From positions 372,001 to 436,000 of the forward strand of contig SWDT01000020.1 of the NCBI GenBank assembly GCA_009193035.1: DNA of 64,000 nucleotides, read 5' to 3'. Made by a program: the position numbers and the translations under genes. The notes under the pieces are model-generated. The model was not told the DNA's origin. It saw only the letters and a list, made by a program, of their open reading frames with translations, and searched no databases. Shown here in pieces: positions 53,201 through 64,000 of this stretch (within the stretch, counting starts at the first letter, position 1; the number at the start of each line of letters is the position of its first letter). The stretch comes from Halicephalobus mephisto. Lineage: Eukaryota > Nematoda > Chromadorea > Rhabditida > Panagrolaimidae.

Positions 53201-56200
53201 AAAAAGTCGGAAATATTTTTAAAAAATGAAAAATTCTAAAAAATTAAAATTAATAAAGAAACTTAAAATTAAATTAAAAATAAAAATTATTAAAAATTAA
53301 TAAAAAAAGTTTCAAATTTAAAATTAACAAAAAAAATTAAAAATAAAAAGTTTAATTTTTAAAAAGAATTAAAATTAACAAAAAAATTAATAAAAAAGTT
53401 TAATTTTAAAAAAAATTAAAATTATTAAAATCAAAAAACTTACTGTAGTAGATGTTCGTTAGAAAATATCGTTTTGAGATGCTTATGTAACAACTTTCTT
53501 TCCAATGCCAGTCTTACAAAAGCCCTAGCAAATCCGATATCCGTTTTAATTTCACTCATTTCCATGACTGATTTCAAATCATACGAAATATGACTAGGAA
53601 GTGGTTTTAACTGTCTTTCCCTTTCTACAGGAGATCTGGGTCTCGACAAAGACCTTTTTTTATGTTCTTGCGAAGTTCTAGGTCTCGATTTTGCTGGAGA
53701 ATTTAAAACATAATTATTAAAAACAGCCGAATTCGAACTGCTCGGAGCTCCAACGACCGACGATGCAGACGACGACGGAACAGATGCCGAAGATTCATTC
53801 GACCAATGAGGTGCAAAATCTAAAATCAACAAAAAATTTAAAATTAAAACAAAAAAGCAGTTAAAAAAGCCACAAAAAATTCATCAATTTTTTGTAATTT
53901 AAGCAAAAACAGCAATTTTAAAAAACCACTAAAAATTTTTAATTTTTAATAATTTTAAAACAAAAAAGCAGTTAAAAAATTACACAAACAACCAGTGAAA
54001 AAAAACCACAAAAAAAGTTAAAAAATTATAAAAAATTGAAAATTAGTTAAAAAAGTTAAAAAACCACAAAAAAAAGTTAAAAGTTAAGAATAAAGTTCTT
54101 AAAAAATTATAAAAAAGTTAAAAACTACAAAAAAAGTTTTAAAAAAACCATTAAAAAGTTAAAAAAAAAACCACAAAAAAGTTAAAAAACCACAAAAAAA
54201 GTTAAAAATTACAAAAAAAATTTTACAAAAACCAAAAAAAAGTTAAAAGTTAAAAAAGTTTTTAAAAAGCTTAAAAATTGTGAGAATTATCTGTTAGTCC
54301 TGAATTTCGATATATTAACGATTCCAAAAACCTATAATCCACTAACCACTGACTGACGAACTTTTATGAATCCTGTTTGGCTGTCTTGGAATATCCGAAA
54401 CCCTCGATCTACCAGGTGCTCCAGAAGGCGGTAAATTCTGATTTCCATTAAAATCCTTAGTAACAGCCGAAGCAGCATCCCTTATGGTATTTCTAGCCCA
54501 AGAAGCAAATCTAGTAACGGAAGAACTTCTGGGCAAAGGTCTACTTCCCGTTTCTCTTCTTCTATATCCTCTCAAGTCATCTTCATCGACGTCATCTACT
54601 GCCAAATTTTCATTTTTTTCTTCTTCAGGTTGCGTTAATTTGTCCGCAATAAAGTTGGCAGCTTTCAAAAAAGACCTAGACCAAAGAGAATCATCCGGAT
54701 TCGATTCTTCTGTTTCAAGTGGTTTCGACAACTGCCTCAGGGACTCTATCAATTCATTCAGCCCAGTGGATCCAGTGGAATCCCGATGACCAGAGACCGG
54801 TTCGAGGGTTTCAAAAGCTTCGATAGCCTTCTGCGGAACAGGCAAAAATTCTAAAAAACAACCTCAAACGCTAAAAATACAAAAATATGGAAATTTTAAA
54901 ACAAAAAATATATGAAAATATGAAATTTCCAAAGATATAAATATACATAAATTTCGAAAAACACAAAAATCAAAAAATAAATGAAATTTTAAAGAAAATA
55001 CAAAAATTCAAAAACATGAAATTTCTAAAAATATATATATAAATAAAAGTCCGAAAATATACGAAATTTTTAAAAATATGTGAAATTCTTAAAAATATAT
55101 AAACAAAAATTAGAAAATATACGGAATTTTTAAAAACATGTGAAATTTTTAAAAAAAATATAAATGAAAGTCGAAAAATATACGAAATTTAAAAAAAATA
55201 TAAATAAAAGTCCAAAAATATATCAGATTTCTAAAAAATATATGAAAGTTTTTAAATATAAATAAAAATTCGAAAATATATGAAATTTCTAAAAAAAATA
55301 TAAATAAAAATTCAAAAATATACGAAATTTCTAAAAAAAATTTAAATAAAAATTTTAAAATATATGAAATTTTTTAAAAATTTAAATAAAAATTCAAAAA
55401 TATATGAAATTTCTAAAAAAAATTTAAATAAAAATTTTAAAATTTATGGAATTTTGTAAAATTTTAAAAAATACGAAAACTAAAATCATGAAAATTCAAG
55501 TCTCAACTACTATACAAAATAAATAATTAAACACCACAAAAATCAAAAACAAAAAATCGAACAACATTGAGCTCAAAGCGGAATTTCTGCTACAAGCAAA
55601 ATTTCGCTTACACTCCATTCTTTTTCTGAAGACAATCCACATGAGTGCTGGAAAAGTAAAAAATCTAGATTATACGGGAAATAACTACTTAAAAATTAAA
55701 AAACAATAATAATTTCAAATTTTTAAATTATAAAAAAAATTCAAAAATAATCATAAAAATTTTTTTTATTTAAAAATTAATTTTTAAAGATTTCCAAATT
55801 TAAAAAAATCAGAAAATCCTAAAAATTAAGAAAAAGTAATTGCAAAAATTCCAAATTTTATAATTTTTTATAATTGTTTAATTTAGAAAATTTTTAAATT
55901 ATTTTTTAATTTTTTTCAAAATAAAAAAATTTCAAATTTTATTTTTTTTAATTTAGAAGATTTTAAAATTTTTTTAAAATTTTTTTTTAAATAAGAAAAT
56001 TTCAAATTTTTTTTTTAATTTAGGAAATTTTTACAATTATTTTTTAATTTTCTTTAAATAAAAAAATTCTGAATTTTATAATTATTTTTTAATTTAGGAA
56101 ATTTTAAAATTATTTTTTAATTTCCTAAAATAATTGTAAATTTTAAAAATTATTTAAACTCAAACCTGGTGTTAAATTAGTCGAATTTTCTACATTTTTC

Positions 56201-59161
56201 AAAGCTGTAGGATTTCTTTCACGTTCTTGATGAGACAATACATGAGTCCATAATGCCGATTTTCCTTGTTTTTTCTTCAATCCATGAGCCCATACTCGTT
56301 CTAACAAATCACAAAAAGTGGCAACTAGGGTATTTTCCTCGACTCCTGTTATTCCGATGTCGTTGTGTCCCAGATGAACCGCTTCTTTGCCCATTTTCAA
56401 AACTAACATTCTTTTTGTTTTATTTTTTGTTTCTTTTAAAAGTTGTTCTACAAATTTCCAATGTTCTCTTGATTTCGTTTGTTCATCAATTTTCTTTTTA
56501 GGAGTATTTTTCGGCGTCATTAATGATTCTTCCAAAAAATTATTTATTTTTTTTTGTTGTTTCCAAGGACTATGAGTGCAATTCCCAAGACCGGTTTCGA
56601 ACACTCTCGAATCCATTTCCGGAAAGCAACCTCCATAATTCCTGATTACTGTACCTTGAAGTTGTCTCGGTTCTCGAACTTCATAATCCATCTGAATCGA
56701 CGCCACAGGCAAAGGACAAAAAACCTCTTTTGAATCCTCTGCTAACAAGATATCCGCCGGTTTCTCTATCGTCGGTGTTTCAACTTTCAACATTGCCAGT
56801 CTTTCCCGAACTTGAACAATTTTCATATCAAATATTGTTATATTTTCGTCATAAGACGAATGAAATTGAGACAAAATTTTTGCATCTATAAATGAAGCAA
56901 ACATTTGAGTTTCCAAAAACGCTGCTAAAAACGGCAAAAAACTATCTGGTTGATCGGATAAAAAAGATGCTTTGTCAAAATTGACTACAGAATCCCTCGA
57001 AGTCGATCCTTCTCCAATCAAAAAAGAATCATAGGAATAAAAAAGACATGCAAAATGATTCAACATCAAATCCCTCACAGCTTGATTTAATCTTAATCCT
57101 TGGAAATAATTTTGAGTTTCTTCGTTCATTGAATTTTGAAATTTCGATTCATATCCGTCGTATTTTTTTAAATTTTCCGATTCGTTTAAAATATTTTTTT
57201 CTAAATGTTGTTTGTAAACGTTTTCTGTCGCTAGGATGGCTTCTGGATTGTCGAAGGATCTGCTTATCCTCTTTAATCCCATCATATCTCTTTTTGAATT
57301 TTGATTTTTTTTTCTCATTATTATTTTCGGTTTTTCATTAATTTCTTTTTCAATTGATGATTTTCTAACTTGTTCTAAAATTTTCAAAATTTCATCTCCA
57401 AGTTGTCTATATTTAGGAAAAGGTGGAACATCTTCTGGAAAATCCAATTTCTTATTATCGATATCCAATATGCAAATATTCGATTGATAAATTTGATCCG
57501 GAATAAAATCATCATAACATAGACCCATCAAATACGGTACTGGCGCTTCTATAAACTTCAATTGACTGTACGGTAAAATAGGAACATATGTCAATTGCCA
57601 TCGAAACGGAAAAACTAAACTCGACAAACTTTCTGCCACCAACATTAATCTCTCCATGTACTTCGAACACAGCAATATTTGGTGTTCCAAAAGAAAACAC
57701 GTAAAAAGTTTCAAAAATTTCTCAACAGAAATATAATTAAAAACATGTTGAAGTGGATAATCGAAAAACGGCAAATCATCCATTGCTGGTCGAATAACAA
57801 TTAAATCAATTCCTGAGTAATTCAACTGGAGGGTAGTCCCGGGCACAGGTAGGGGTACCTCGTGCAGGACCCAATAGATGAAACTTTCCATCGGCACAGG
57901 CAAGGAATGAGAATTAGCCTTGATCATTTCAGCAAGACTTCTTAAAATTTTCTCCGCAGTAAAAACCATCGGAATTCGTGTAAGTAGAGCTATACATTTG
58001 CTTACATATATAGGTTTAGAAGTAGAATCATAATAAGATATCCGTTTTTGACGATTTTTTCTCGCTGAAATATGTCTCGGCATTGTGTGATTTCCAAAAG
58101 AAACTGTTCCTGGTTGTTGTCGGATTCTACTATCGTACGCCACTCTGCTTAGGCTTTCCGCCGCGGCCAATTCTTTGACATGTTCCATCTGAAGGTCGTA
58201 CATCGCTTGCCGGATAGATTCATCCTTGACTTCTTCGTACAGTGTCAAAGTACATCCGTTCATCCGAGTACCGTCTTCCCTGATGATCACAAACGAATGA
58301 AACTGAGGTTCCATGGGGACTTTCGTCTCCGTGTAGAATTTCAGACCTTTTGGCATACATAGCTATAAAAACAATTATTGTTTTATATATGAAATGCTAT
58401 TTTGAACTTTCCAAAAAACTATACAAGTGACTGGAAATTTACAATTATAAAAATAAGCATTGTTTCATATATGAAATGTTATTTTGAATTGTGCAAAAAA
58501 TCACGTAAGTAGTTGAAAACCAGCCAGTTTTCTCAGTCCAGGAGCGAGCGAAAAAGTTTACTCACCACTGATTAGCCAGTTTTGTCAGTTCAGGAGCGAG
58601 CGAGAAAGCTTACTCACTACTGATTAGCCAGATTTGCCAGTTTATGAGAGAGCGCGAGAATGTGCCCGCAAAAGCCAAGGAAAAACCCAAAAATCGACGG
58701 ATTTTAGGTATCTGTTGTAAATTTGATGTTATTCAATCCATTATTTAAGAAATAATATTAATATTATTGTAATATTCGAGAGATCTTCAAAACGATAAAA
58801 ATCGTGCTAAATTTTACTAGAATGAATTACTTTAGGTCTGACGGTCGTAACCCGAAGCTGCGTGATGCGAATTTGAAAGACAAAACTTACAGAAGCGATT
58901 TCTTGAGGAAACAGCAATCCACGGCGTTTTTCAGGAAAATGAGACAGAACTTTGGCTTCATACGACCGTTCCAGCGGCGGAAGACGTTCATTCGCTCCAG
59001 AAGTCCCGGACAATTCTGCCAAAAATTCTAACGACGGATCTGGCTGGAATTTCGAAAATTAGAATAAATTTTAAAAAAATAAAAACCTTTAATCCAGAAC
59101 TTTTGTCGAGACCAATGACGGCAAAGTAATCAACCAAAGTCAAATCTGTTTCATTCATCAT
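50282..59161 (-). CDS. DENND5: DENND5 (Rab6-interacting protein 1) homologue, ~1513 aa
   Basis: Nine exons: 59087-59161, 58891-59043, 56166-58362, 54347-54850, 53444-53819, 52821-53079, 52688-52777, 51504-52035 and 50282-50637; all phases close. DENND5 proteins are Rab39/Rab6-linked GEFs in endosome-Golgi traffic. Domains in order: uDENN start (LVDYFAVIGLDKSSGL, LCMPKGLKFYT, QFHSFVIIREDGTR), cDENN (WVLHEVPLPVPG, LVFPFRWQLTYVPILP, EAPVPYLMGL), dDENN (FDKASFLSDQPDSFLPFL, ETQMFASFIDAKI), RUN1 (GVEENTLVATFCDLLERVWA, KQGKSALW) interrupted by a 160-residue Ser-rich exon, PLAT (52700-53000; SGRWFGKG-like CGRWFGKGVDDGALERLL after it) and RUN2 ending LEKSLTHGIDI. The usual 'first ATG' of the big exon is internal: LCMPKGL is reached through a TTTATAG acceptor at 58363. 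A 12-14 nt exon at 55612-55625 is possible but optional. Confidence 0.95.
54870..55460. repeat. AATATATGAAATTTCTAAAA short repeats in DENND5 intron
   Basis: Degenerate ~40 bp units combining AAATATACGAAATTTC, TAAAAAAAATATAAATAAAA and TTCAAAAATATATG. No other structure. Neighbouring introns (50700-51450, 52050-52680, 53090-53440, 53830-54340) are likewise A/T low complexity. Confidence 0.5.
58400..58690 (-). repeat. Two short tandem repeats in DENND5 intron 2
   Basis: 58380-58500: two ~80 bp copies with ATTTCATATATAAAACA-type palindromes and AAATGYTATTTTGAA. 58520-58680: three ~62 bp copies with GATTAGCCAGTTTTGTCAGT, CAGGAGCGAGCGAGAAAG and TTTACTCACTACT; the CTCGCTC/GAGCGAG block links them to the 4985 and 26030 family. 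Confidence 0.6.
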
Positions 59162-59214
59162 TGCAGAAATTCAGAAATATTCGTCAAAGTAACTTTCGCG
59201 AAATACGATACGGA

Positions 59215-60085
59215 AATCAATAGTATAATCCAATTTCACGTTCTATCATCTCTAAGTATCTAAAAACGATTATTCATATATCAATTTCACAAATATAACT
59301 TATAAAACATGTTGTTACATAATTTTAACTGAAAGAAAATGAAAATAAAGAAAATTGTAGAAAATTCAACAACAAATTTTAATCTCAGTTTGTATCATCT
59401 TTAAGTACTTAAAAATCCACTATTCATATATCGATTTTATGAATATAAGTTGTAGAATACGGTATTAGTTAATTCTAGCGGTAAAAAAGTAAAAATAAAA
59501 AAAATTGTAGAAAATTCATTAATAAAATCAATCCTTATGTTCTACTACTTTCAAGTACCTAAAAATCCACTATTCATATATCGATTTCACAAATATAAGT
59601 TGCAGAACACGATATCAAGAGATTCTAAAAGGAAAAGAAATAAAAATAAAGAAAATTATAGAAAATTCAATAATAAAATTCATTTTTATGTTCTACTACT
59701 TCTAAATACCTAGAAACGATTATTCATATATCAATTTCACAAATATACCTTATAAAACATGTTATTACATAATTTTAACTGAAAGAAAGTAAAAATAAAG
59801 AAAATTGTAGAAAATTCAACAACAAATTTTAATCTCAATTTGTATCATCTTTAAGTACCTAAAAATCCACTATTCATATATCGATTTCACAAATATAACT
59901 TATAAAACATGATATATATCAATTCTAACCAATAATTAATGAAAATAAAGAAAGTTGTGGAAAATTCAATAATAAAATACAATTTTAATCTTCATCATCC
60001 CCAAGTCCCTAAACCTGACTGTTTATATATCAATCTCATAAATGTCATTTACAAACCACCTTATCAATCAATTCAAAACAAAGAA
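59215..60085 (+). repeat. ~150 bp satellite, six copies
   Basis: ATTCATATATCRATTTCACA recurs at about 59273, 59423, 59572, 59721, 59872 and 60021, a regular 149-151 bp period. Each unit also has AAAGAAAATTGTAGAAAATT, CAATAATAAAAT and AAGTACCTAAAAATCCACT. The period is close to one nucleosome core. It lies just 5' of the DENND5 start, so it may include its promoter. Confidence 0.85.
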
Positions 60086-60263
60086 AAATAAAAATAAAAG
60101 AAATTTTTAAAAATAAAACAAGTTTTTTTAGGAAAAATTTATTTCACAAAAAATTCTTCAAAAAAACCAACACGACTACGTTTTTGAAATTTGATTGTTG
60201 AAAATATCATATTTTAAAGAAAAATAGAGTTATAAAAGTGGATAAGATTATATAAGGCTCAAC

Positions 60264-60434
60264 ATGACGGATAAAGATGGAAAGAAGAACAGATGCTGGC
60301 GAAATGCCAATGGCCCTGGACGCACTCTCGCATTAGACAGACGAAATTATTGCTTTCAAAGGAAAGACTGTCAAAAACACGAAATATCTACCGAATTGAT
60401 GTTAATCTTAATAAAAATCATCCAAGTTTTTTGA
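60264..60434 (+). CDS. Possible 56-aa protein, weak
   Basis: MTDKDGKKNRCWRNANGPGR.. runs from 60264 to a TGA at 60432-60434, in a GC-richer patch downstream of ATTATATAAGGC. Only the first 34 codons look non-random; there is no family match. It may be a first exon or not coding. Confidence 0.18.
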   Translation: MTDKDGKKNRCWRNANGPGRTLALDRRNYCFQRKDCQKHEISTELMLILIKIIQVF

Positions 60435-60639
60435 CAGATTGATAAGTTCAAATTTCGCTAGATTGACAGTTTCTGTTTTTTGAATTTTATCAAATTGATT
60501 AAATTCTGCGGAAAGTTGTAAAAATAGAAAAGTAAAATTATATAAAATAAAGAAATTAAACTTTTTCAAAAAATCAATTTTTTTAATTTCATATAATAAA
60601 ACGAAAAACGCAATTTGCATTCATTCACACTTCGCCAAA

Positions 60640-60720
60640 AATCCAAAAATTCAAAATTCACACTTTGCCAAAAATCCCAAATTACTAAAATTCATACTTT
60701 GCCAATTTTTTTTCAAATTA
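60640..60720. repeat. Three CACTTTGCCAAAAATCC units
   Basis: CACTTCGCCAAAAATCCAAA, CACTTTGCCAAAAATCCCAA and a third diverged copy, related to the TTTGGCGAAATGTGA core of the 28860 array in reverse complement. Confidence 0.5.
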
Positions 60721-60904
60721 AGATTTTTTAGAATTTGATAAGTTTTTAAAAAATTATAGAATTTAATGTTGAGATAATCTTTAAAAAGTGACTTTTAAAT
60801 AATATTGAACTTTTATATTTTATCTTGGACCGTGGTTTATACAATAGTGGACATCAAATTCAAAATTAAATTAATTTCAGTGCAACAATTGAGTAAGACG
60901 ATCT

Positions 60905-61290
60905 GCGAGAATGTTGCGGGCAAGGTGCGGATTTCACTTTGATTTTGAAGCTTCCAGAAATGTGAAAATAAAAATATCGATCTGCGAGAATGTTGCCGGC
61001 AAACTGCAGATTTTACTTTTACTTTGATGTTGATCAATATAAACATTGCGAGCAAACTGCAGATTTATTTTAACATTGAAATTTTCAACAATGTTAATAG
61101 GCAAAATCTGACCGATCTGCTGGAATGTTGCCGGCAAACTGCAGATTTTACTTTTACTTTGATGTTGATCAATATAAACATTGCGAACAAACTGCAGATT
61201 TATTTTAACATTGAAATTTTCAACAATGTTAATAGATAAAATCTGACCGATCTGCTGGAATGTTGCCGGCAAGGTGCAGATTTCACTTTT
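60905..61290. repeat. 135 bp tandem repeat
   Basis: GAATGTTGCCGGCAA starts at 60988, 61123 and 61258, exactly 135 bp apart; 60908 is a diverged start. The two full copies differ at only a handful of positions and each contains CAAACTGCAGATTT twice. Since 135 is a multiple of three, frames on both strands stay open (for example 60934-61338 reverse); these are not genes. Confidence 0.9.
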
Positions 61291-61639
61291 ACTTTGATTT
61301 CGATGTCGATCTCGGCACTGGAATAAAATTGACGACAAATATCTGACGAATAATCTTTGACGTTAGTCGGCTACTTGGCAGGTCAACTGTGAACTTGGAA
61401 GCGTAATTACAGTAATTTCAATTGGTAAAACTTAGTTGCTAAGCAGCTGAATAAAATTCAACCTTCTGTAGCCGTCGGCAATTTATTAATTTTTTTCTAA
61501 ATTATTTTTTACAAAATTTATTAATTTTTATAAAATTAATTTTTTTATAAAATTTACTTTTTTAAAATAAAATTGGCTCAATTCTGTAAAATTAAATTTT
61601 TTATTTTAGAAAAAAGTATTTTTTATCTGAAGTTGAGTT

Positions 61640-61900
61640 AATTGGTTAAGAGAGAAAATGAGCTTACTTCAATGTCTATAGTTTTCCAGCTGACTTTGGG
61701 CGGTTTTTAGGCATTCCAACTAGAGTCATGCATTCAAGCAATTTCGCAACGGCTTCAACGACCGCGTGCCTCCATTTTTTGCCGCTCATGTCTATCGATT
61801 TGACGGCTTTTCGCTTCGTTTTCCCCGCTCAACTCGGCCAGCTGTGTCGTTGCCTCAGGCAGTCGCTATTTTGGCACGCAAAAGCCAACAGTAGTCCTTA
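61640..61900 (-). other. GC-richer island, possible first exon on the minus strand
   Basis: On the minus strand an ATG at 61789 opens MSGKKWRHAVVEAVAKLLEC.. for 37 codons to a TAG at 61676-61678; a GTAAGC donor lies at 61664. The helix-like, codon-balanced sequence stands out from the A/T flanks, but no acceptor or downstream exon could be paired with it. Confidence 0.25.
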
Positions 61901-62379
61901 GTTTTCTCCATTTTTTAAAGTTTTTCATTGGGGTTCTGTATCGAATTTTAAAAAAAATAAAAATAAATTTTCCAAAAATTAAAATTTATTTTCTTTTTCA
62001 AATTACTATAAAATAAAGAATAGTAATTTTATATAAAATAACTCTTTATAAAAATTTAAAAAATAAATTTTCTAAAAAAAATTATTTTTTTTTTTAGAAT
62101 TTTAAAAATTTTTTAAAATTATTTTTTTAGAAAGTTTTTGAAATTGAAAAAAATTTATTTTTTTATAAAATCCTTCAAGAATCGTAAAATCGAAATTTTT
62201 TAATTTTTCGTTTTACCGTTTCCACTTGACCGGAAATTATGTCGATTTTTTATTTTTGTTTTTAAACGATTAAAAATTCAAAATTAAACACATTTTTAAA
62301 ATCCTTATCGAATCCTAAAATTCCTAAATCTACCCTAAAAGTGCTTAATTGATCGGATAACTCAAAACCAAAATCAATG

Positions 62380-62705
62380 AACACGAGCCAACTGACTTTT
62401 ATATCGCTCTTCAATCTCATTTTTCCGCAAACGCTCGTTTCTCGATTTCGACAGCAGTCGGAAATTTATCGATCGGTCTCTCTCGCACAAAGCCAGTCAT
62501 CGCAGCCAGAGAGCGACAAACACTCGCTAAAGAAACGCATTCGTTCGCTTTAGTTTGGGAAAACCTGTCCTGAACTCGCGCAGACATTTGTGTTAAAAAT
62601 CAAGGACGGACAGAACAATCGATTTCATTGATCGATTCTTGCCAGACAAACTGCGCGCGCCTCTCTTGCTTTTTGGTTTCGTGTTCAGAGCTTTTTGAAC
62701 ATATA
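62380..62705. promoter_or_regulatory. GC-rich promoter-like block
   Basis: About 320 bp of balanced composition with CTCTCTCGC, GCGCGCGCCTCTCTTGC, several CGATCGAT/ATCGATC palindromes and no open frame of note. In this A/T-rich genome such a block most resembles a promoter, but the gene it serves is unclear. Confidence 0.3.
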
Positions 62706-63942
62706 TTTCGAAATCTTCCGTTTTAAAAGTTTTATAATTTTTTCTTCATTATTATTTTTTTTCATTTTTTAAACTTAATGAAGAAGTTGTTTGGGATGTT
62801 TTTGTAGAATTTCTTGGTCTTGATTAATGGCCGGACTTTTTCTTTTTGGCCTAAAATTGATTTCTTTAAATTGATAAGCGTCCGTTTTTTCTTTGGTGGC
62901 TGATAAAGCCGTGCTAAGCTTGTCAAGGGCTTACTGTCAGTCACAGGTCAATCTTTGCCTAAATAAATTTTTTAAAACATCCCCGGAGGCATTACTGTCC
63001 TTTTACAACAGCTGTCGTGATAAACCGCCAACTGTAGCCCCGGTTCAATCACAGAATCAGTATTACGTGACCTTGGAACAAAAAACAATCTCAAGGACCA
63101 TGGGAGAAAACATTTTTAGTCAGTTTTTTCTTTCTAAAGAAAAAGACGGCCTTGAAAATCGATTCCGGTTATCTTTCTTTTTTCCAAAATGGAAATTTTT
63201 CAAATCTCTAAACATGGATTGTACGAATATCGATCACTCCCCATGGACGGAGTTATCACGTGCTATCAGTCCTCTTCGTTTTTTCCAAAACGCGATTTTG
63301 GTCGGTTTTTGGAATCGAGCCATTGATTTTCTGCGAAAATTGGATTTCTTCGAATTCTACAAATTTCTAGAATTTTAAAACAACGAAAGGTATGGAAATT
63401 TTAAAAATTTAATAAAATTAAGATATTTAAAAATTTTTTGTATAAATTGTCGAAAATTTTTCAAATTTAATAAAATTTAAAAATTTCTGAAATTTAAAAA
63501 ATATTTTAGAATTTACAAAATTTCAAAAATGTTTTAAAATTTTCAATTTTTTAGAAATTTGGAGAATTTTTTGAATCGAATAAAAATTTCGAAAATTAAT
63601 ATTTGGAAATTCGAGTTTAAGAAAATTAGAAATTTATATTTAGATACTTTATAAAAAATTGTAATTTTTATAATTATAGTTTTGAGGTCATATTTCCCGG
63701 ACCGGTAAACTACTTCCTTATCAGTATTTTTAGAATAATTACTTTCAAATTGTTAAAAATAAAATATTTTTACAGAAAATAATTTTAAATTTAAGGAAAA
63801 ATTTTAATTTTAAAATAAAAATTGATTTTAAAATTTTTAAGAAAAATTAATTTTAAATTAAAATTATTTTCTAAAAATATTTGAAATTTAAAAACATATT
63901 TAAAATGAATTTTTTAATTTTTTAAAATAAAATTGAAATTTT
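62706..63942. other. Moderately A/T-rich stretch without a supported gene
   Basis: 62893-63378 is open for 161 codons on the plus strand (MVADKAVLSLSRAYCQSQ..), but its second half is Phe/Lys-rich A/T translation and it lacks any family signal or splice context. 63390-63940 is A/T low complexity. Confidence 0.3.
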
Positions 63943-63990
63943 TTATTTTTTGATGATATTAGTCATCGGATCTGGATCTGGATCATCTGG
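63943..63990 (-). CDS. Possible terminal exon of a gene beyond the right edge
   Basis: On the minus strand an AAAATTTAG acceptor (63991-63999) is followed by 15 codons, PDDPDPDPMTNIIKK, and TAA. A second frame also terminates (QMIQIQIR). The GATCCA repetition and acceptor stand out from the flanking A/T, but one exon is too little to name a gene. Confidence 0.3.
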   Translation of the reverse strand, partial: PDDPDPDPMTNIIKK

Positions 63991-64000
63991 CTAAATTTTC

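Noticed and set aside
60934..61338. 134-aa reverse and 71-aa forward frames over repeated LPATFQQIGQ-type peptides
   Set aside because: Both come from the 135 bp tandem repeat, which keeps all frames periodic; no gene signals.
62893..63378. 161-aa forward frame MVADKAVLSL..
   Set aside because: No domain, the second half is Phe/Lys-rich A/T translation, and no acceptor or promoter could be tied to it; listed only as a weak region.

Overview
This is eukaryotic DNA, almost certainly from a rhabditid nematode (Caenorhabditis-like). Exons join only across GT..AG introns, many of 42-60 nt ending TTTCAG or TTTTAG. Several start codons sit just after an acceptor with no upstream donor, as expected for trans-spliced leaders. 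The best protein matches are nematode-type genes (LET-767, SQV-7, MTCH, a probable TOFU-6). Spacers and long introns are extremely A/T-rich and full of tandem and foldback repeats. No viral, bacterial, CRISPR, rRNA or convincing tRNA sequence was seen. All exon models were joined by hand from splice signals and frame; there is no transcript evidence.

Layout. 1-2307 (-): 5' part of an ARMC9-like ciliary gene, cut by the window edge. 2308-5500: repeats. 5513-5797 (+): a small, apparently undescribed secreted peptide gene. 5948-9687 (-): a same-strand cluster of a small membrane protein, TRIP4/ASC-1 and MTCH; the last two are only 140 bp apart. 10328-11302 (+): LET-767/HSD17B12. 11417-13211 (-): primase small subunit, with a 230 bp divergent promoter shared with SLY1/SCFD1 (13442-16924, +). 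17352-21426 (+): transportin. 22455-23890 (-): RRM + Tudor + eIF4E-binding-motif protein, probably TOFU-6 of the PETISCO piRNA complex. 25203 to about 38702 (-): zyxin with very long repeat-rich introns and an internal alternative first exon. 42100-45099 (+): CRAL-TRIO/GOLD protein. 45139-45384 (-): C18orf32/UPF0729. 46097-47207 (+): PIP-box protein. 47322-48824 (-): SQV-7-like nucleotide-sugar transporter. 50282-59161 (-): DENND5 Rab6-interacting protein. 59162-64000: satellites, a few GC-richer islands and perhaps the last exon of another minus-strand gene.

Most genes are housekeeping: lipid synthesis, DNA replication, ER-Golgi traffic (SLY1, DENND5, GOLD protein, SQV-7) and nuclear import. 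They show no pathway-level clustering. The most unusual signals are: (1) a ~200 bp repeat family found inside introns of five genes, always in the sense orientation of the host gene; (2) a TATATG(A/G)A motif recurring shortly before 3' splice and trans-splice sites; (3) intronic repeats carrying perfect heat-shock-element arrays; (4) the TOFU-6 candidate; (5) the new secreted peptide; (6) a zyxin exon where two sense frames are open; (7) a tandem array of foldback elements.
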